Of a DNA stretch of 64,000 bases, positions 17,761 to 25,660 are shown one piece after another. The stretch spans positions 91,273 through 155,272 of the forward strand of contig DKUE01000019.1 of the NCBI GenBank assembly GCA_002490525.1, written 5' to 3'. Origin of the DNA: Ruminococcaceae bacterium UBA7212. GTDB lineage: Bacteria > Bacillota > Clostridia > Oscillospirales > Acutalibacteraceae. Under the pieces are notes generated by a model, which was given only the letters and a program-made list of their open reading frames with translations, did not search any database and was not told the DNA's origin. Each line of letters starts with the position of its first letter. The first letter of the stretch is position 1. A program made the translations under genes and the position numbers.

Positions 17761-18387
17761 TTAAATCTTCTTTTTACAAAATTCGTTCAAAACGCAGACA
17801 TCACAGTTTGCCTTGCGTGCCGTACATACCGCACGCCCGTGTAATACGGTTCTGTGGCAAAAATTGTTGCTCTCTTCGGGAGGCAGGAGCTTCCGAAGCG
17901 CTGTTTCCACTTTTACAGGGTCTTTGGTTTCCACCAGCCCGATACGGTTCGCCAGGCGGATCAAATGCGTATCTGTCACTACGGCAGGTTTATGGTATAC
18001 ATCGCCGATAATGAGATTCGCGGTTTTTCTGCCGACACCCTGCAAAGAGGTTAAATCCTCAATGGTGTCCGGCACTCTGCCGCCGAAATCACTTTTGATT
18101 TTTTTCGCTATAGCAATAATATCGCGGGCTTTGCCGTGGTAAAACCCGCAGGAATGTATGATTTCTTCTATATCCCGAACATCGGCACTGCAATAATCGT
18201 CTAAGGTGGGGTATTTTGCGAATAGAGCGGGCGTTACCAAATTGACGCGTGCATCCGTACATTGTGCGGAAAGCCTTGTGGCAATGAGCAGCTCCAACGG
18301 ATTTGCCGCCGTCAACGAGCAAAGCGCATCGGGATATTCTTTTTTTAATGCTTCTACAGCTAAAAGTGCAAGTTCTTTTTTTGTCAT
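17761..18387 (-). CDS. nth: Endonuclease III (DNA glycosylase/AP lyase)
   Basis: This 208-residue protein removes oxidised pyrimidines from DNA and nicks the abasic site. The helix-hairpin-helix motif LQGVGRKTAN holds the catalytic lysine, TDTHLIR the catalytic aspartate, and the C-terminus has C-x6-C-x2-C-x5-C for a [4Fe-4S] cluster (CTARKANCDVCVLNEFC). I start it at the ATG at 18387, preceded by GGAG; the frame stays open upstream but that part overlaps the HTH gene. It begins 2 bp after the HTH gene stops and ends 3 bp before dnaD begins. Length and motifs are normal for the family. Confidence 0.96.
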   Translation of the reverse strand: MTKKELALLAVEALKKEYPDALCSLTAANPLELLIATRLSAQCTDARVNLVTPALFAKYPTLDDYCSADVRDIEEIIHSCGFYHGKARDIIAIAKKIKSDFGGRVPDTIEDLTSLQGVGRKTANLIIGDVYHKPAVVTDTHLIRLANRIGLVETKDPVKVETALRKLLPPEESNNFCHRTVLHGRAVCTARKANCDVCVLNEFCKKKI

Positions 18388-18389
18388 AC

Positions 18390-18614
18390 TTACTCCGGAT
18401 AGTCCATATTGCGCGGCAGTCCCAAAAGATAATCGGCAGATACATTGAAATAACGGCACAACGCAGTAATGTCGCGAAGTGACGGCTCAGAGGCTTCTGT
18501 CTCTAAAAAGGATATTTTGCGCTGTGTTACGCCAATAGCATTGGCAAGATCCGTTTGGGTCAGCGGAGGCAGCTTTGCGCATCTTAAATTTTTCAGATTT
18601 TTGCCGAAAGACAT
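18390..18614 (-). CDS. Small Xre-family DNA-binding protein
   Basis: The 74-residue protein is nearly all a lambda-repressor-like helix-turn-helix: LTQTDLANAIGVTQRKISFLETEASEPSLRDITALCRYFNVSADYLLG. It has no effector domain. The ribosome site GGAAGGGAAG precedes the ATG at 18614. It is the first gene ahead of nth, dnaD and dnaI, so a regulator (perhaps of its own operon) is placed over DNA replication and repair genes. The target is not visible. Similar short Xre proteins are common in mobile elements, but no integrase or repeat flanks it here. Confidence 0.9.
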   Translation of the reverse strand: MSFGKNLKNLRCAKLPPLTQTDLANAIGVTQRKISFLETEASEPSLRDITALCRYFNVSADYLLGLPRNMDYPE

Positions 18615-18822
18615 CGCAGAAACTTCCCTTCCAACCGAAAAATGCCTTCGGCAGTGTGCCGAAGCGGATTTATAAAGTCATTGTATCATATAGCGACTGT
18701 AATCTGCAAGTCCAAAAGAAGGGCAAAAAGTAAAATTTTAATTCTGTTTTTTGTGCAATTTGAGTTGCCTACTATATTTGGTGTATTTGAATCGAAATTC
18801 GCCGAAAAAGCACTATTTTCTA

Positions 18823-18851
18823 TTGTAAATTTTTGCATAATTTGGTATACT
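18823..18851 (+). promoter_or_regulatory. Promoter of the pseudo-GDPD gene
   Basis: TTGTAA (18823-18828) and TATACT (18846-18851) are separated by 17 bp, 43 bp before the ATG at 18894. The ribosome site is AAGGAGAGG. Confidence 0.82.
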
Positions 18852-18893
18852 AAAAACAGAATTACTTTAATTTGCACCCAAAGGAGAGGTTTT

Positions 18894-20216
18894 ATGAAGC
18901 TTCGGGTTCCGACGAAACACGCGGTCTGTATTCTATTGTCTGTTTTATGTATGGTGCTTTGCGTACTGTCTGTGTTTGCCGCGGAGGAAGCGCCGGCAGT
19001 GTTTTCCGAGCTGAAGGACCCGGCAGGGGGATTGCTGGTTGTCTCGAAATACGGGGACACTGAGAACTATCCCGAGCAGTCGGCAGAGGGGATTTTGGCG
19101 GCGGCTGAAGCGGGCGCGGATATGATTTATGTCCGGGTGCGTAAAACCTCTGACGGCTGTTTGGTGCTGATGGCGGATGAAAATTTACAGAGAATGTGTG
19201 TGGATTCGCTCGGCAATACGGCAGAAAAAAATATTTCAGATGTCGGCTATCATGAGCTTTCTGCCTATCATCTGCGTGCGGGCAAGGGCGGTCTGCATGA
19301 AAAAATCACGGCAAGCACCGTGCCGACACTTTTGGAAACCGCACAGGAGCTTTCGGGCAAAGCCTTGCTGTTTGTGGACGGCGTTTGGGCGGTACGCGAT
19401 GAAGTTTATACTCTGCTGAGCGAAAATAATCTTTTGGGCAGTGTGGTTTTTGCGGCGGACGGCGATAAGAAGGAAATTAAAGACTGGCTTTCTTCGAAGC
19501 AGACGATGCCGCTTGTGATTTCACGCTATGACGGAAATGTGATATTTCGTGCAAAATCCGTAATTTCCAAAACATTGGAGGGCGGTGCGGTCGGCACATG
19601 GCTGTCCTCGGGAAACCCGTACGGTGTGATATACGGGGAATCTGTGCTTTCTGAATTTTCCGGTGCGGGAAGGGCGGTAATTGATATGACCGACCCATCG
19701 CTCTGCGGAAAACGTACGGATAATCCAATCGGTTGGAACGATGTTACCGCACGCGGCTACAGTATTCTGATTACAGATAATATTACAGAACTGTGTGAAT
19801 ACCGTGCGCGCGTGTTACTGCAAAAAGAACGGCTGGGTGCAACAATTGAAAAAGCACAAAATGTGGATGTTACGCTTTGCAGTACTGCGTCCGTAAAAAC
19901 GTTGAAACAGGCAATTCACAATGCAAAAACCGTTTTGGCATCTTCTGTGTCGGAAAACAGTCTCACGGAAGCAAATTACGAACTTCGCGCGGCGCTTGCG
20001 GGGCTGACCAATCAAACGGCAGACGGAAAATCGGAATCCGGTATTACAGCAGGGCGCATTGCTGCGGTGGTTGCGGTGGTTGCCGCACTGATTGTTTTGG
20101 AAATTGTATTGGAAACAGTACGCCGTAAAAAACTGCAAAAGCGGAAAAAGCAACGGGAACGCGAACGTAAGCGCACAGAACGGGACATCGGAAAAACAAA
20201 TAATAAGGAACTTTAA
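18894..20216 (+). CDS. Membrane-anchored, catalytically dead GDPD-like protein
   Basis: The 440-residue protein has a signal peptide (about 1-27), an outside domain, one transmembrane helix near residues 383-405 and a very basic C-terminal tail. The outer domain keeps the framework of glycerophosphodiester phosphodiesterases: YPEQSAEGILAAAEAGADMI, KTSDGCLVLMADENLQRM and TVPTLLETAQEL line up with the family's PENT, T-x-DG and IPTLEE blocks. Every catalytic position I can align is changed: HRG becomes SKYG, the E-x-D metal pair becomes Y-x-R, the HD becomes AD and the later E-x-K is lost. It is probably a binding or structural pseudoenzyme. The start is the ATG with AAGGAGAGG; an upstream in-frame extension lacks support. 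Confidence 0.8.
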   Translation: MKLRVPTKHAVCILLSVLCMVLCVLSVFAAEEAPAVFSELKDPAGGLLVVSKYGDTENYPEQSAEGILAAAEAGADMIYVRVRKTSDGCLVLMADENLQRMCVDSLGNTAEKNISDVGYHELSAYHLRAGKGGLHEKITASTVPTLLETAQELSGKALLFVDGVWAVRDEVYTLLSENNLLGSVVFAADGDKKEIKDWLSSKQTMPLVISRYDGNVIFRAKSVISKTLEGGAVGTWLSSGNPYGVIYGESVLSEFSGAGRAVIDMTDPSLCGKRTDNPIGWNDVTARGYSILITDNITELCEYRARVLLQKERLGATIEKAQNVDVTLCSTASVKTLKQAIHNAKTVLASSVSENSLTEANYELRAALAGLTNQTADGKSESGITAGRIAAVVAVVAALIVLEIVLETVRRKKLQKRKKQRERERKRTERDIGKTNNKEL

Positions 20217-20247
20217 TTGCGAATATGTAAAAAAGTTTATGGAAAGG

Positions 20248-20276
20248 TTGCAAATATCTGTTAATTTTGTTACAAT
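20248..20276 (+). promoter_or_regulatory. Promoter of the MFS gene
   Basis: TTGCAA (20248-20253), 17 bp, TACAAT (20271-20276), then an AAAGGAG ribosome site and ATG at 20305. It suggests the transporter is transcribed separately from the gene before it. Confidence 0.8.
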
Positions 20277-20304
20277 ATTTTTATAACTTGAAAGGAGTTT
20301 GGTT

Positions 20305-21651
20305 ATGACAAGTGCAGTAAAGAGCAATAACAAGCTACATTACGGCAAAACAGCGCTGATTGGTTTCGGATTTATGGCAGTACAAATTGCGTGGATTATT
20401 TATAACGCGTATGTACCGTTGATTTTACGGGATAACAGCGTCATCAGCAATCTCGCATGGTCCGGTACCGCGGTCGGTATCATTATGGTAATCGACAATG
20501 TATTCGGCGTGATTTTTCAGCCTTTATTCGGTAAATTTTCCGACAGAACGCGAACACGTTTCGGAAAAAGAACGCCGTATATGATGGTCGGTATTCCGCT
20601 TTGTGCACTGTTCTTTATTTTAATTCCGCGTTTGCAAACCGTCGGTGTTCTGATGTTGGATGTTATCATGTTCAACTTTATTATGTCGACTTGGCGTTCG
20701 CCCGTTGTTGCTCTGATGCCCGATTTGGTCCCTTCCGAGCTTCGCGGTGAGGGCAATGCGGTTATCAATATTATGGGCGGCGTGGGCGTTGTGCTCGGTA
20801 CGGTTTCCGGTAAATTGATTGAGATGATTTCCGGGAACAGCGATGAGCAGTTTGTCCGTAATAACGTTTTTATTTTCGGCGCGGTTGTTATGGTGCTTTG
20901 CCTGCTTGTGATACTGTTTTTGGTACGCGAGCCGGATAACCGAATTTCAAAGCTTGAGTCTTTGCAGGCAAAGGCCGAATATGAAAATGCAAAGCAGAAA
21001 AAAGAGGGCAAAAAAGCCTCTCTGAAAGAATTGAAGCTGACCTCGGGCGAGAAGAAAAGCTTGATTTTTATGTTGATTGCTTTATTCTTCAATTCCAATG
21101 CAACTGACTCCATCAATACATATTTTACCACCTTTGCAACCTCTGAGTTAGGCTTTAAAGAATCGGATGCTTCTTTAATTATTACACTGTTTGCGGCGGC
21201 AACCGTTATCGGCGCAATTCCGGCAGGGAAATGCGGGCAGAAATGGGGGAGAAAGAAAACTATCATACTTGGCTGGGCTGTTATTCTTTCTTTGTTCCTG
21301 GCGTTCTTTGCCACAAAATGGGTGCCGATGCTTTATGTTGCGATTATCGTCGGCGGGTTCTTCATTTCCTTCGTGACTATCAATACCTTGCCGTTGGTTT
21401 TGGAAATCGGCGGTGTGGAGCGCGTTGGTACATTTACAGGATATTATTACACCGCGACTTTCTCTGCTTCCATTGTCGGTCCCGTGGTGGTCGGTGCAAT
21501 GTTTGACTTGACAAACAACAACTACTGGTCACTGTTTGTGTTCTGCCCGATTTGCTTCGTGCTGGCACTGCTTTGCATGCTGCAGGTGAAACACGGCGAA
21601 GCGATTCCACAGGAGATTATCGATAAAGTTCGCGAAGAAAACGAAGATTAA
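20305..21651 (+). CDS. MFS transporter, sugar-type (SLC45/GPH-like)
   Basis: The 448-residue protein has about 12 transmembrane segments. The loop FGKFSDRTRTRFGKRTPYM resembles the MFS motif A form seen in sucrose/SLC45 and related sugar transporters, and MPDLVPSELRGEGNAVINIMGG is the matching mid-helix region. A second motif A copy, AGKCGQKWGRKKT, begins the C-terminal half. The start is the ATG at 20305 with AAAGGAG 7 bases before it; an upstream in-frame TTG is unlikely. It has its own promoter and terminator. The substrate is probably a sugar, but no glycosidase is adjacent to say which. Confidence 0.88.
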   Translation: MTSAVKSNNKLHYGKTALIGFGFMAVQIAWIIYNAYVPLILRDNSVISNLAWSGTAVGIIMVIDNVFGVIFQPLFGKFSDRTRTRFGKRTPYMMVGIPLCALFFILIPRLQTVGVLMLDVIMFNFIMSTWRSPVVALMPDLVPSELRGEGNAVINIMGGVGVVLGTVSGKLIEMISGNSDEQFVRNNVFIFGAVVMVLCLLVILFLVREPDNRISKLESLQAKAEYENAKQKKEGKKASLKELKLTSGEKKSLIFMLIALFFNSNATDSINTYFTTFATSELGFKESDASLIITLFAAATVIGAIPAGKCGQKWGRKKTIILGWAVILSLFLAFFATKWVPMLYVAIIVGGFFISFVTINTLPLVLEIGGVERVGTFTGYYYTATFSASIVGPVVVGAMFDLTNNNYWSLFVFCPICFVLALLCMLQVKHGEAIPQEIIDKVREENED

Positions 21652-21675
21652 TTTTCTTTTCTTCTCAAAAAACAT

Positions 21676-21707
21676 GCCCCTACAGAACTTTGTCTGTAGG
21701 GGCTTTT
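21676..21707 (+). terminator. Terminator after the MFS gene
   Basis: GCCCCTACAGA (21676-21686) pairs with TCTGTAGGGGC (21693-21703) around 6 bases, followed by TTTT. Confidence 0.88.
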
Positions 21708-21849
21708 GCATTGCCGTTCAAAATGGAAAATTGAAACAGTGCGGCTTTTCCTGCGTACGCCGTGCAAGCCGCGCACGACCGCTGCTGCATAAGACAATGC
21801 TTATTTTCTGCACAGTACATTGTATGCAAATTTCTCAAACGGGTACTGA

Positions 21850-21890
21850 AAAAACAGCGAAACCGAATCTGCAAGCGCAGATTCGGTTTC
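21850..21890 (-). terminator. Terminator of the coaX-ECF operon
   Basis: GAAACCGAATCTG (21859-21871) is a perfect 13-bp complement of CAGATTCGGTTTC (21878-21890). Read on the minus strand the stem is followed by GCTG and six T residues. It lies 10 bp past the ECF gene stop. The 21708-21849 stretch between the two terminators shows nothing else. Confidence 0.9.
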
Positions 21891-21900
21891 ATGGACCTGT

Positions 21901-22533
21901 TTATTTCAGTTTGCGGGTTGCAACGGCAACAGCTTTTCCGACAGCTGAACCGAGTATTGCACATACAATCAGTTCAATCGGTGCATTTACACTTGCCGCA
22001 ATGCCGATTACGGTTTTTAAAACCGTGTCTACCCCGCCGAGCGATGTCGCTTGCTCCGGCGTGAATTCCACATTCCAAAACAGAAGTGCGAGCGATCCCA
22101 AGAAGAAAACCGTATTCATGAGAGCACCGCTGACGCTGGCAACAACGAAACTCCAGTTTTGCTTTTTATCATGTTTGGCACAGGCGCGGAAAATGATTCC
22201 GCAGAACAGGCCCGCAAGAATTCGGGAAATCACGCATACAACAAAGGTGCGCCATATGCTGATTGCCCCTAAAACCGCGCCGAGCGGACTGCCCATGAAG
22301 CACTGAATAAAGCTGGTGATACCGAACACACCGCCTAAGAAGGCGCCGATTGCAGGACCGCACGTAACTGCACCGATGATTACAGGAACCATAATAAGTG
22401 TCAGTTCAAGCGGGCCGATACGCAGATAGCCGAGCGGTGTGAATGCCATGACAGCGATAACCGCTGTAAGCATGGCAGTTTCGACGAGCAGAACGGTTTT
22501 TTGCCTGCGCGTCTTTGGGTTAATATTTGACAT
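21901..22533 (-). CDS. panT: ECF transporter S component, probably for pantothenate
   Basis: The 210-residue integral membrane protein has about 6 segments and the small, hydrophobic, Gly-rich pattern of energy-coupling-factor substrate-binding subunits (TAMLTAVIAVMAFTPLGYLRIG, then LIMVPVIIGAVTCGPAIGAF). Such subunits bind a vitamin and share the EcfA/EcfA'/EcfT module, which is not in this window. The gene lies downstream of coaX in the same direction, and ECF subunits next to pantothenate kinase are usually pantothenate importers, so I propose PanT. The start is the ATG at 22533 with AAGGAGG. Without the operon context, another vitamin would be possible. Confidence 0.85.
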   Translation of the reverse strand: MSNINPKTRRQKTVLLVETAMLTAVIAVMAFTPLGYLRIGPLELTLIMVPVIIGAVTCGPAIGAFLGGVFGITSFIQCFMGSPLGAVLGAISIWRTFVVCVISRILAGLFCGIIFRACAKHDKKQNWSFVVASVSGALMNTVFFLGSLALLFWNVEFTPEQATSLGGVDTVLKTVIGIAASVNAPIELIVCAILGSAVGKAVAVATRKLK

Positions 22534-22595
22534 ATATATTCCTCCTTGCTGCTGCTCCTTGTGGGGGATGCAACGCAAAATTTGGCGAAGAAAAT

Positions 22596-23360
22596 TTATG
22601 TGTTTTTTTCGTAAATGGCTTTTAATCCTTTTAAAATCAAATCACTGTCATAACGAATTGTGTGGCGGCAAACCGGTGCAATAAAAGAGGATAATCCGCC
22701 CGTGGCTAAAATGGTCTGCGGTGCGCCGAGTTCATCCGAAAAACGGTCCAACAGCCCGTCAATCATGGCGGCAGTGCCGAGTATGACGCCGCTTTGCATG
22801 CTTTCTACGGAATTTGTACCGCAGGCTTTTTTCGGCGGTTCCAGACTGATGGTCGGCAGTAGGGAGCTTGTATCGGTTAATGCCTTTAAGGAAATTGCAA
22901 TGCCCGGTGCAATCATACAGCCTCGGAAGCCTTTGTTTCGGTCCACTGCGTAAATTTTGGTGGCTGTGCCTAAATCAATGACAAAAGCGGGGAGAGGATA
23001 GTATGTAACCGCGCCTACAGCACCGGCAGCAAGGTCTGCACCGAGCTGTGCGGGATTATCAATTAAGATGTTTAACCCTGTTTTTATACCGGGCTGTAAA
23101 ACCAGAGCTTGCTTATTGGTCAGCCGCCGAATGGCATTCGATACGGAAAGGGTGATTTCAGGTACAACCGAACTAATCATACAGCCAAGTATGTTTTGCG
23201 GCAGGATGCTGTGCATAGCAAACAATTGTCTGAATTCTACAGCGAACTGGTCTTCTGTTTTTTGCCGTTCCGTAGCCAGCCTTGCACTCATACAAAGTGT
23301 TTCACCGTCAAACAGTCCGAGATTTATATTGGTATTTCCAATGTCAATAGTCAGTACCAT
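22596..23360 (-). CDS. coaX: Type III pantothenate kinase
   Basis: The 254-residue protein phosphorylates pantothenate, the first step of coenzyme A synthesis. It starts VLTIDIGNTNINLGLFDG (ATP-binding motif DIGNT), has PAQLGADLAAGAVGA with the conserved G-x-D-R/L block and FVIDLGTATK as the second phosphate loop; this is the CoaX (ASKHA) fold, unrelated to CoaA. The start is the ATG at 23360 with GGGAGAG upstream; an open extension to 23408 is not supported. It is followed by the ECF S gene (63 bp later), giving a two-gene uptake-and-use unit. Confidence 0.95.
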   Translation of the reverse strand: MVLTIDIGNTNINLGLFDGETLCMSARLATERQKTEDQFAVEFRQLFAMHSILPQNILGCMISSVVPEITLSVSNAIRRLTNKQALVLQPGIKTGLNILIDNPAQLGADLAAGAVGAVTYYPLPAFVIDLGTATKIYAVDRNKGFRGCMIAPGIAISLKALTDTSSLLPTISLEPPKKACGTNSVESMQSGVILGTAAMIDGLLDRFSDELGAPQTILATGGLSSFIAPVCRHTIRYDSDLILKGLKAIYEKNT

Positions 23361-23392
23361 AATGCATAGCTCTCCCATAGGATTTGAGAAAC

Positions 23393-23421
23393 ATTGTAGC
23401 ATAAACACAATAAAAAAACAA
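23393..23421 (-). promoter_or_regulatory. Promoter of coaX, overlapping the upstream terminator
   Basis: On the minus strand TTGTTT (23416-23421), 17 bp, TACAAT (23393-23398). The -35 lies inside the end of the hairpin and T-run of the neighbouring gene's terminator. Confidence 0.65.
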
Positions 23422-23445
23422 GCGGTTTCCGAAGAAACCGCTTGT
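23412..23445 (-). terminator. Terminator of the secreted-protein gene (UUCG loop)
   Basis: Read on the minus strand, ACAAGCGGTTTC, loop TTCG, GAAACCGCTTGT, then a T-run: a perfect 12-bp stem with an extra-stable UUCG tetraloop. Confidence 0.95.
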
Positions 23446-23469
23446 TAAAATCAAACAGATGAAAACACC

Positions 23470-24258
23470 TTATTCAGCGTCTTTCTTTTTTCTGGTCAAA
23501 ACTAAAGCAACGCCGGCAACTGCTGCAACGGCTGCAACAGAAAGGATTGCTGTATCACCGGTCGGCTCCTTGCCTTCATAATTGCCGCTGTTAGCATTAT
23601 TGTTGTTGTCGCCGCCTGCATTACCACCGTCATCTTTGCCGAATAAGCCTTTGATTTTGTCTACAATACCGCCGAAGAAATCGCCGATGCCACCGGCATT
23701 GTCAGCCGCTGTGGTTTCTTCGGATTCGTTGATGCGTTTGGTGATTTCGTCATAAACATTCTGCGGAATGATGTTATGGTCACGTAACTGGTCAACAACG
23801 CCCTGCAACTGCTCATTGGTGATGCCCGCCTTTTTCAGCGCGTCAATCACTTTTTGTGCAACCTCACCGACTTTCTCATCGGGGACAACAGGTGCATCAG
23901 TTGTTGTTTCGGGTGCTGCATCCAATGCTTCTTTCAGCATGTCATAAGCCTCCTGCGGAAGCTGTTCGTTTGCAAGCATTTCATCCATTGCAGCCTGAAT
24001 ATCCTCTTTGCTTGCGCCGGTTTTCTGCAAAATCGAAATAACCGTAGCCGCCTGCTCGGGTGTTACGGCAGACCAATCAATTGCAGGCAGAGATACATCG
24101 GGAAGAGAAGGCGTTGTATTTTCATCGCCGTTAATGATACTGTCAATAATGCCGCTGATGTCCGGAAGTGTAATACTGCCTTCTCCCTCAGCGAAGCTCG
24201 GTACGCAGAGTGCAAAAGCCATAACGAGTGCGAGCATAACCGCAATAACTTTTTTCAT
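23470..24258 (-). CDS. Secreted surface-anchored protein, function unknown
   Basis: The 262-residue protein has a signal peptide (about 1-23, ending SFA), an acidic, mostly helical body, a low-complexity Gly/Asp/Asn stretch, and a C-terminus GKEPTGDTAILSVAAVAAVAGVALVLTRKKKDAE-like in layout: PTGD, a hydrophobic helix and a Lys-rich tail. That is the layout of sortase-anchored proteins, although the PTGD lacks the full LPxTG spacing. Two halves of the body look like repeats: EQAATVISILQKTGASKEDIQ and EVAQKVIDALKKAGITNEQLQ, each followed by a short LP/IP-x(A/V)YD segment. This suggests an internal duplication of about 80 residues. A good -35/-10 promoter precedes it. Confidence 0.85.
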   Translation of the reverse strand: MKKVIAVMLALVMAFALCVPSFAEGEGSITLPDISGIIDSIINGDENTTPSLPDVSLPAIDWSAVTPEQAATVISILQKTGASKEDIQAAMDEMLANEQLPQEAYDMLKEALDAAPETTTDAPVVPDEKVGEVAQKVIDALKKAGITNEQLQGVVDQLRDHNIIPQNVYDEITKRINESEETTAADNAGGIGDFFGGIVDKIKGLFGKDDGGNAGGDNNNNANSGNYEGKEPTGDTAILSVAAVAAVAGVALVLTRKKKDAE

Positions 24259-24311
24259 AAGTGTTTCCCTCTTTTTTCTAAATTTGAACCGAAGTTCTTT
24301 ATTCGTCCATA

Positions 24312-24340
24312 ATTCTACTATATATTCATCACAATGTCAA
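24312..24340 (-). promoter_or_regulatory. Promoter of the secreted-protein gene
   Basis: On the minus strand TTGACA (24335-24340), 17 bp, TAGAAT (24312-24317). It is back-to-back with the plus-strand promoter at 24396-24424. Confidence 0.85.
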
Positions 24341-24395
24341 GAAAAAATCAAAAAAACCTTTATCTGTTTCAGTCTTTGTCTGCGAAATCTTTTTC

Positions 24396-24424
24396 TTGAC
24401 GGAAAATTCGGTTTCCTGTACAAT
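24396..24424 (+). promoter_or_regulatory. Promoter of the small membrane-protein gene
   Basis: TTGACG (24396-24401), 17 bp, TACAAT (24419-24424). The ATG at 24461 follows 36 bases later with a GAGGTG ribosome site. Confidence 0.87.
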
Positions 24425-24460
24425 AAACGGTGCAAAGAACAGTGTATAACGAGGTGTCAC

Positions 24461-25057
24461 ATGAAAAAAACACAACATATAGCGTTTTGGACTTTTTCTG
24501 TTTTGTTCGGTTTTTCCTTGTTCGCGGGTATCTGCGAGCTGTTCGGCGTATCGTTTTGCCTGTTTGGCATACCGCTGCATGGCAGGCTTTCCATACCGAT
24601 ATGTATTTCCTGCACCGGGCTTGCGGTTACTGTGGTTCGCATACTGAAAAAACGGGCACAGCGTGCTGAAAATCCGCTGTTGTACCGTTTGCTGACCGCC
24701 GGCATTTCCGTTTTTTGTGCGGTTTTGCTGTTTATATGCATCCCTCTGTCCCTGTTTACCGCAACATCTTATGCGGACAGCCGCCTTTCCGCTGACCGCG
24801 CGTATAAGATTTTCTTTGAAGAAAAGGCGGATACAGGGGAACCGATTGTGCATGTATATAAACGGTATTCACCTTTTTTGGCGGTTTATCGGAATTCTGC
24901 CGTATTATACGGCTTTTCGGGGGAGCTGAGCGATGTGGAGGTTGTCTGGTCAGAGGGTTCCTGTGCGGTGCAATATCCCGGTTACAGCGAGGAAGCAGAA
25001 TCGGCAGAGGATTTGCAGATGCTATCGAGAAAGATTCTATACGAGTCTTCAAAATGA
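24461..25057 (+). CDS. Membrane protein of unknown function
   Basis: The 198-residue protein has about three transmembrane helices (near 8-30, 38-58 and 74-100), then a soluble domain of about 95 residues with no motif I recognise. The start is the ATG at 24461: the promoter at 24396-24424 and the ribosome site rule out the longer open frame that begins at 24008. It is a single-gene unit with its own terminator at 25096. The outer domain probably faces outside, since positive residues lie between the first helices. Confidence 0.78.
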   Translation: MKKTQHIAFWTFSVLFGFSLFAGICELFGVSFCLFGIPLHGRLSIPICISCTGLAVTVVRILKKRAQRAENPLLYRLLTAGISVFCAVLLFICIPLSLFTATSYADSRLSADRAYKIFFEEKADTGEPIVHVYKRYSPFLAVYRNSAVLYGFSGELSDVEVVWSEGSCAVQYPGYSEEAESAEDLQMLSRKILYESSK

Positions 25058-25095
25058 TTTTGGTTTCCTAGCATAAAAACGGATATAACGGTAAG

Positions 25096-25126
25096 CGGCT
25101 TAGGTACTGAACTTAAGCCGTTTTTT
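25096..25126 (+). terminator. Terminator after the membrane-protein gene
   Basis: CGGCTTA (25096-25102) pairs with TAAGCCG (25114-25120), with partial pairing in the loop, followed by TTTTTT. Confidence 0.85.
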
Positions 25127-25164
25127 CTGTATGCGGAATCAAATTATACGAAAAAAATTTAAAA

Positions 25165-25222
25165 AGTTTATAGACATTTGTCTATAAACTATATGGAATC
25201 TTAGAAAAAGCAGTGATATAAT
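25165..25222 (+). promoter_or_regulatory. Perfect palindromic operator and promoter of the YhgE operon
   Basis: AGTTTATAGACA (25165-25176) and TGTCTATAAACT (25179-25190) form a perfect inverted repeat with 12-bp arms around TT. It ends 3 bp before a weak -35 (TGGAAT, 25194-25199); a perfect TATAAT follows 17 bp on (25217-25222). The size and symmetry fit a TetR-type dimer site. YhgE/Pip genes often sit beside TetR genes, but none is in this window, so the repressor would act from elsewhere. Confidence 0.8.
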
Positions 25223-25263
25223 GAACACGTGTTAATTTTCAGAAGAGAAGGGAGCGTTTGACG

Positions 25264-25653
25264 ATGAACGAAACGGAACACAGTAAGGCTGCCGAAAACG
25301 AAAAGCAGGCGCTTTATGCACAAAAATATTTACTGCTTCGTGAAAAGCTTATAGACAATTATTTTCTGGGCTGTAAATATCTGCACGTCGCAAAAATCGT
25401 TTCTGCTGTGCTGTTTGTTATCTTTACGGCAGTCGGCATATATATGAGCGGCAAAACAGGTGCATATATGCTTTGGCTGGTGCTGTGGATTGTGCTGATT
25501 TTTCTGAATGTTGCCGTATTTACGACGGCGGATTACTGCAAATACCAAATGCAGACTCGTGTTCTTCCGTTTTTAGATAATGATGCGTGCACGCAATTCT
25601 CCGAAAACGATATTTTGTCAGAGGACACAGACGAACCCGAATCCGAGGAGTGA
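25264..25653 (+). CDS. Small membrane protein, YhgE-operon leader gene
   Basis: The 129-residue protein has an N-terminal hydrophilic part (about 1-40), two transmembrane helices (about 44-62 and 69-90) joined by a short loop, and an acidic tail (EDTDEPESEE). No family is recognised. The start is the ATG at 25264, since GAAGGGAG lies before it; a TTG two codons upstream is less likely. It lies 7 bp before the YhgE/Pip gene, and both share the palindromic operator at 25165. Co-transcription suggests a partner or accessory of that membrane protein. Confidence 0.82.
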   Translation: MNETEHSKAAENEKQALYAQKYLLLREKLIDNYFLGCKYLHVAKIVSAVLFVIFTAVGIYMSGKTGAYMLWLVLWIVLIFLNVAVFTTADYCKYQMQTRVLPFLDNDACTQFSENDILSEDTDEPESEE

Positions 25654-25660
25654 GCTGAAT

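Noticed and set aside
20517..21314. Open frame of 265 residues on the minus strand
   Set aside because: It is opposite the MFS transporter, which has clear motifs; no ribosome site.
21674..22306. Open frame of 210 residues on the plus strand across the coaX-ECF region
   Set aside because: It starts inside the MFS terminator and runs antisense to the ECF gene; no signal for translation.
24008..24460. Upstream extension of the 24461 membrane protein
   Set aside because: It is antisense to the secreted protein and lies before the promoter at 24396-24424, so it cannot be part of the transcript.
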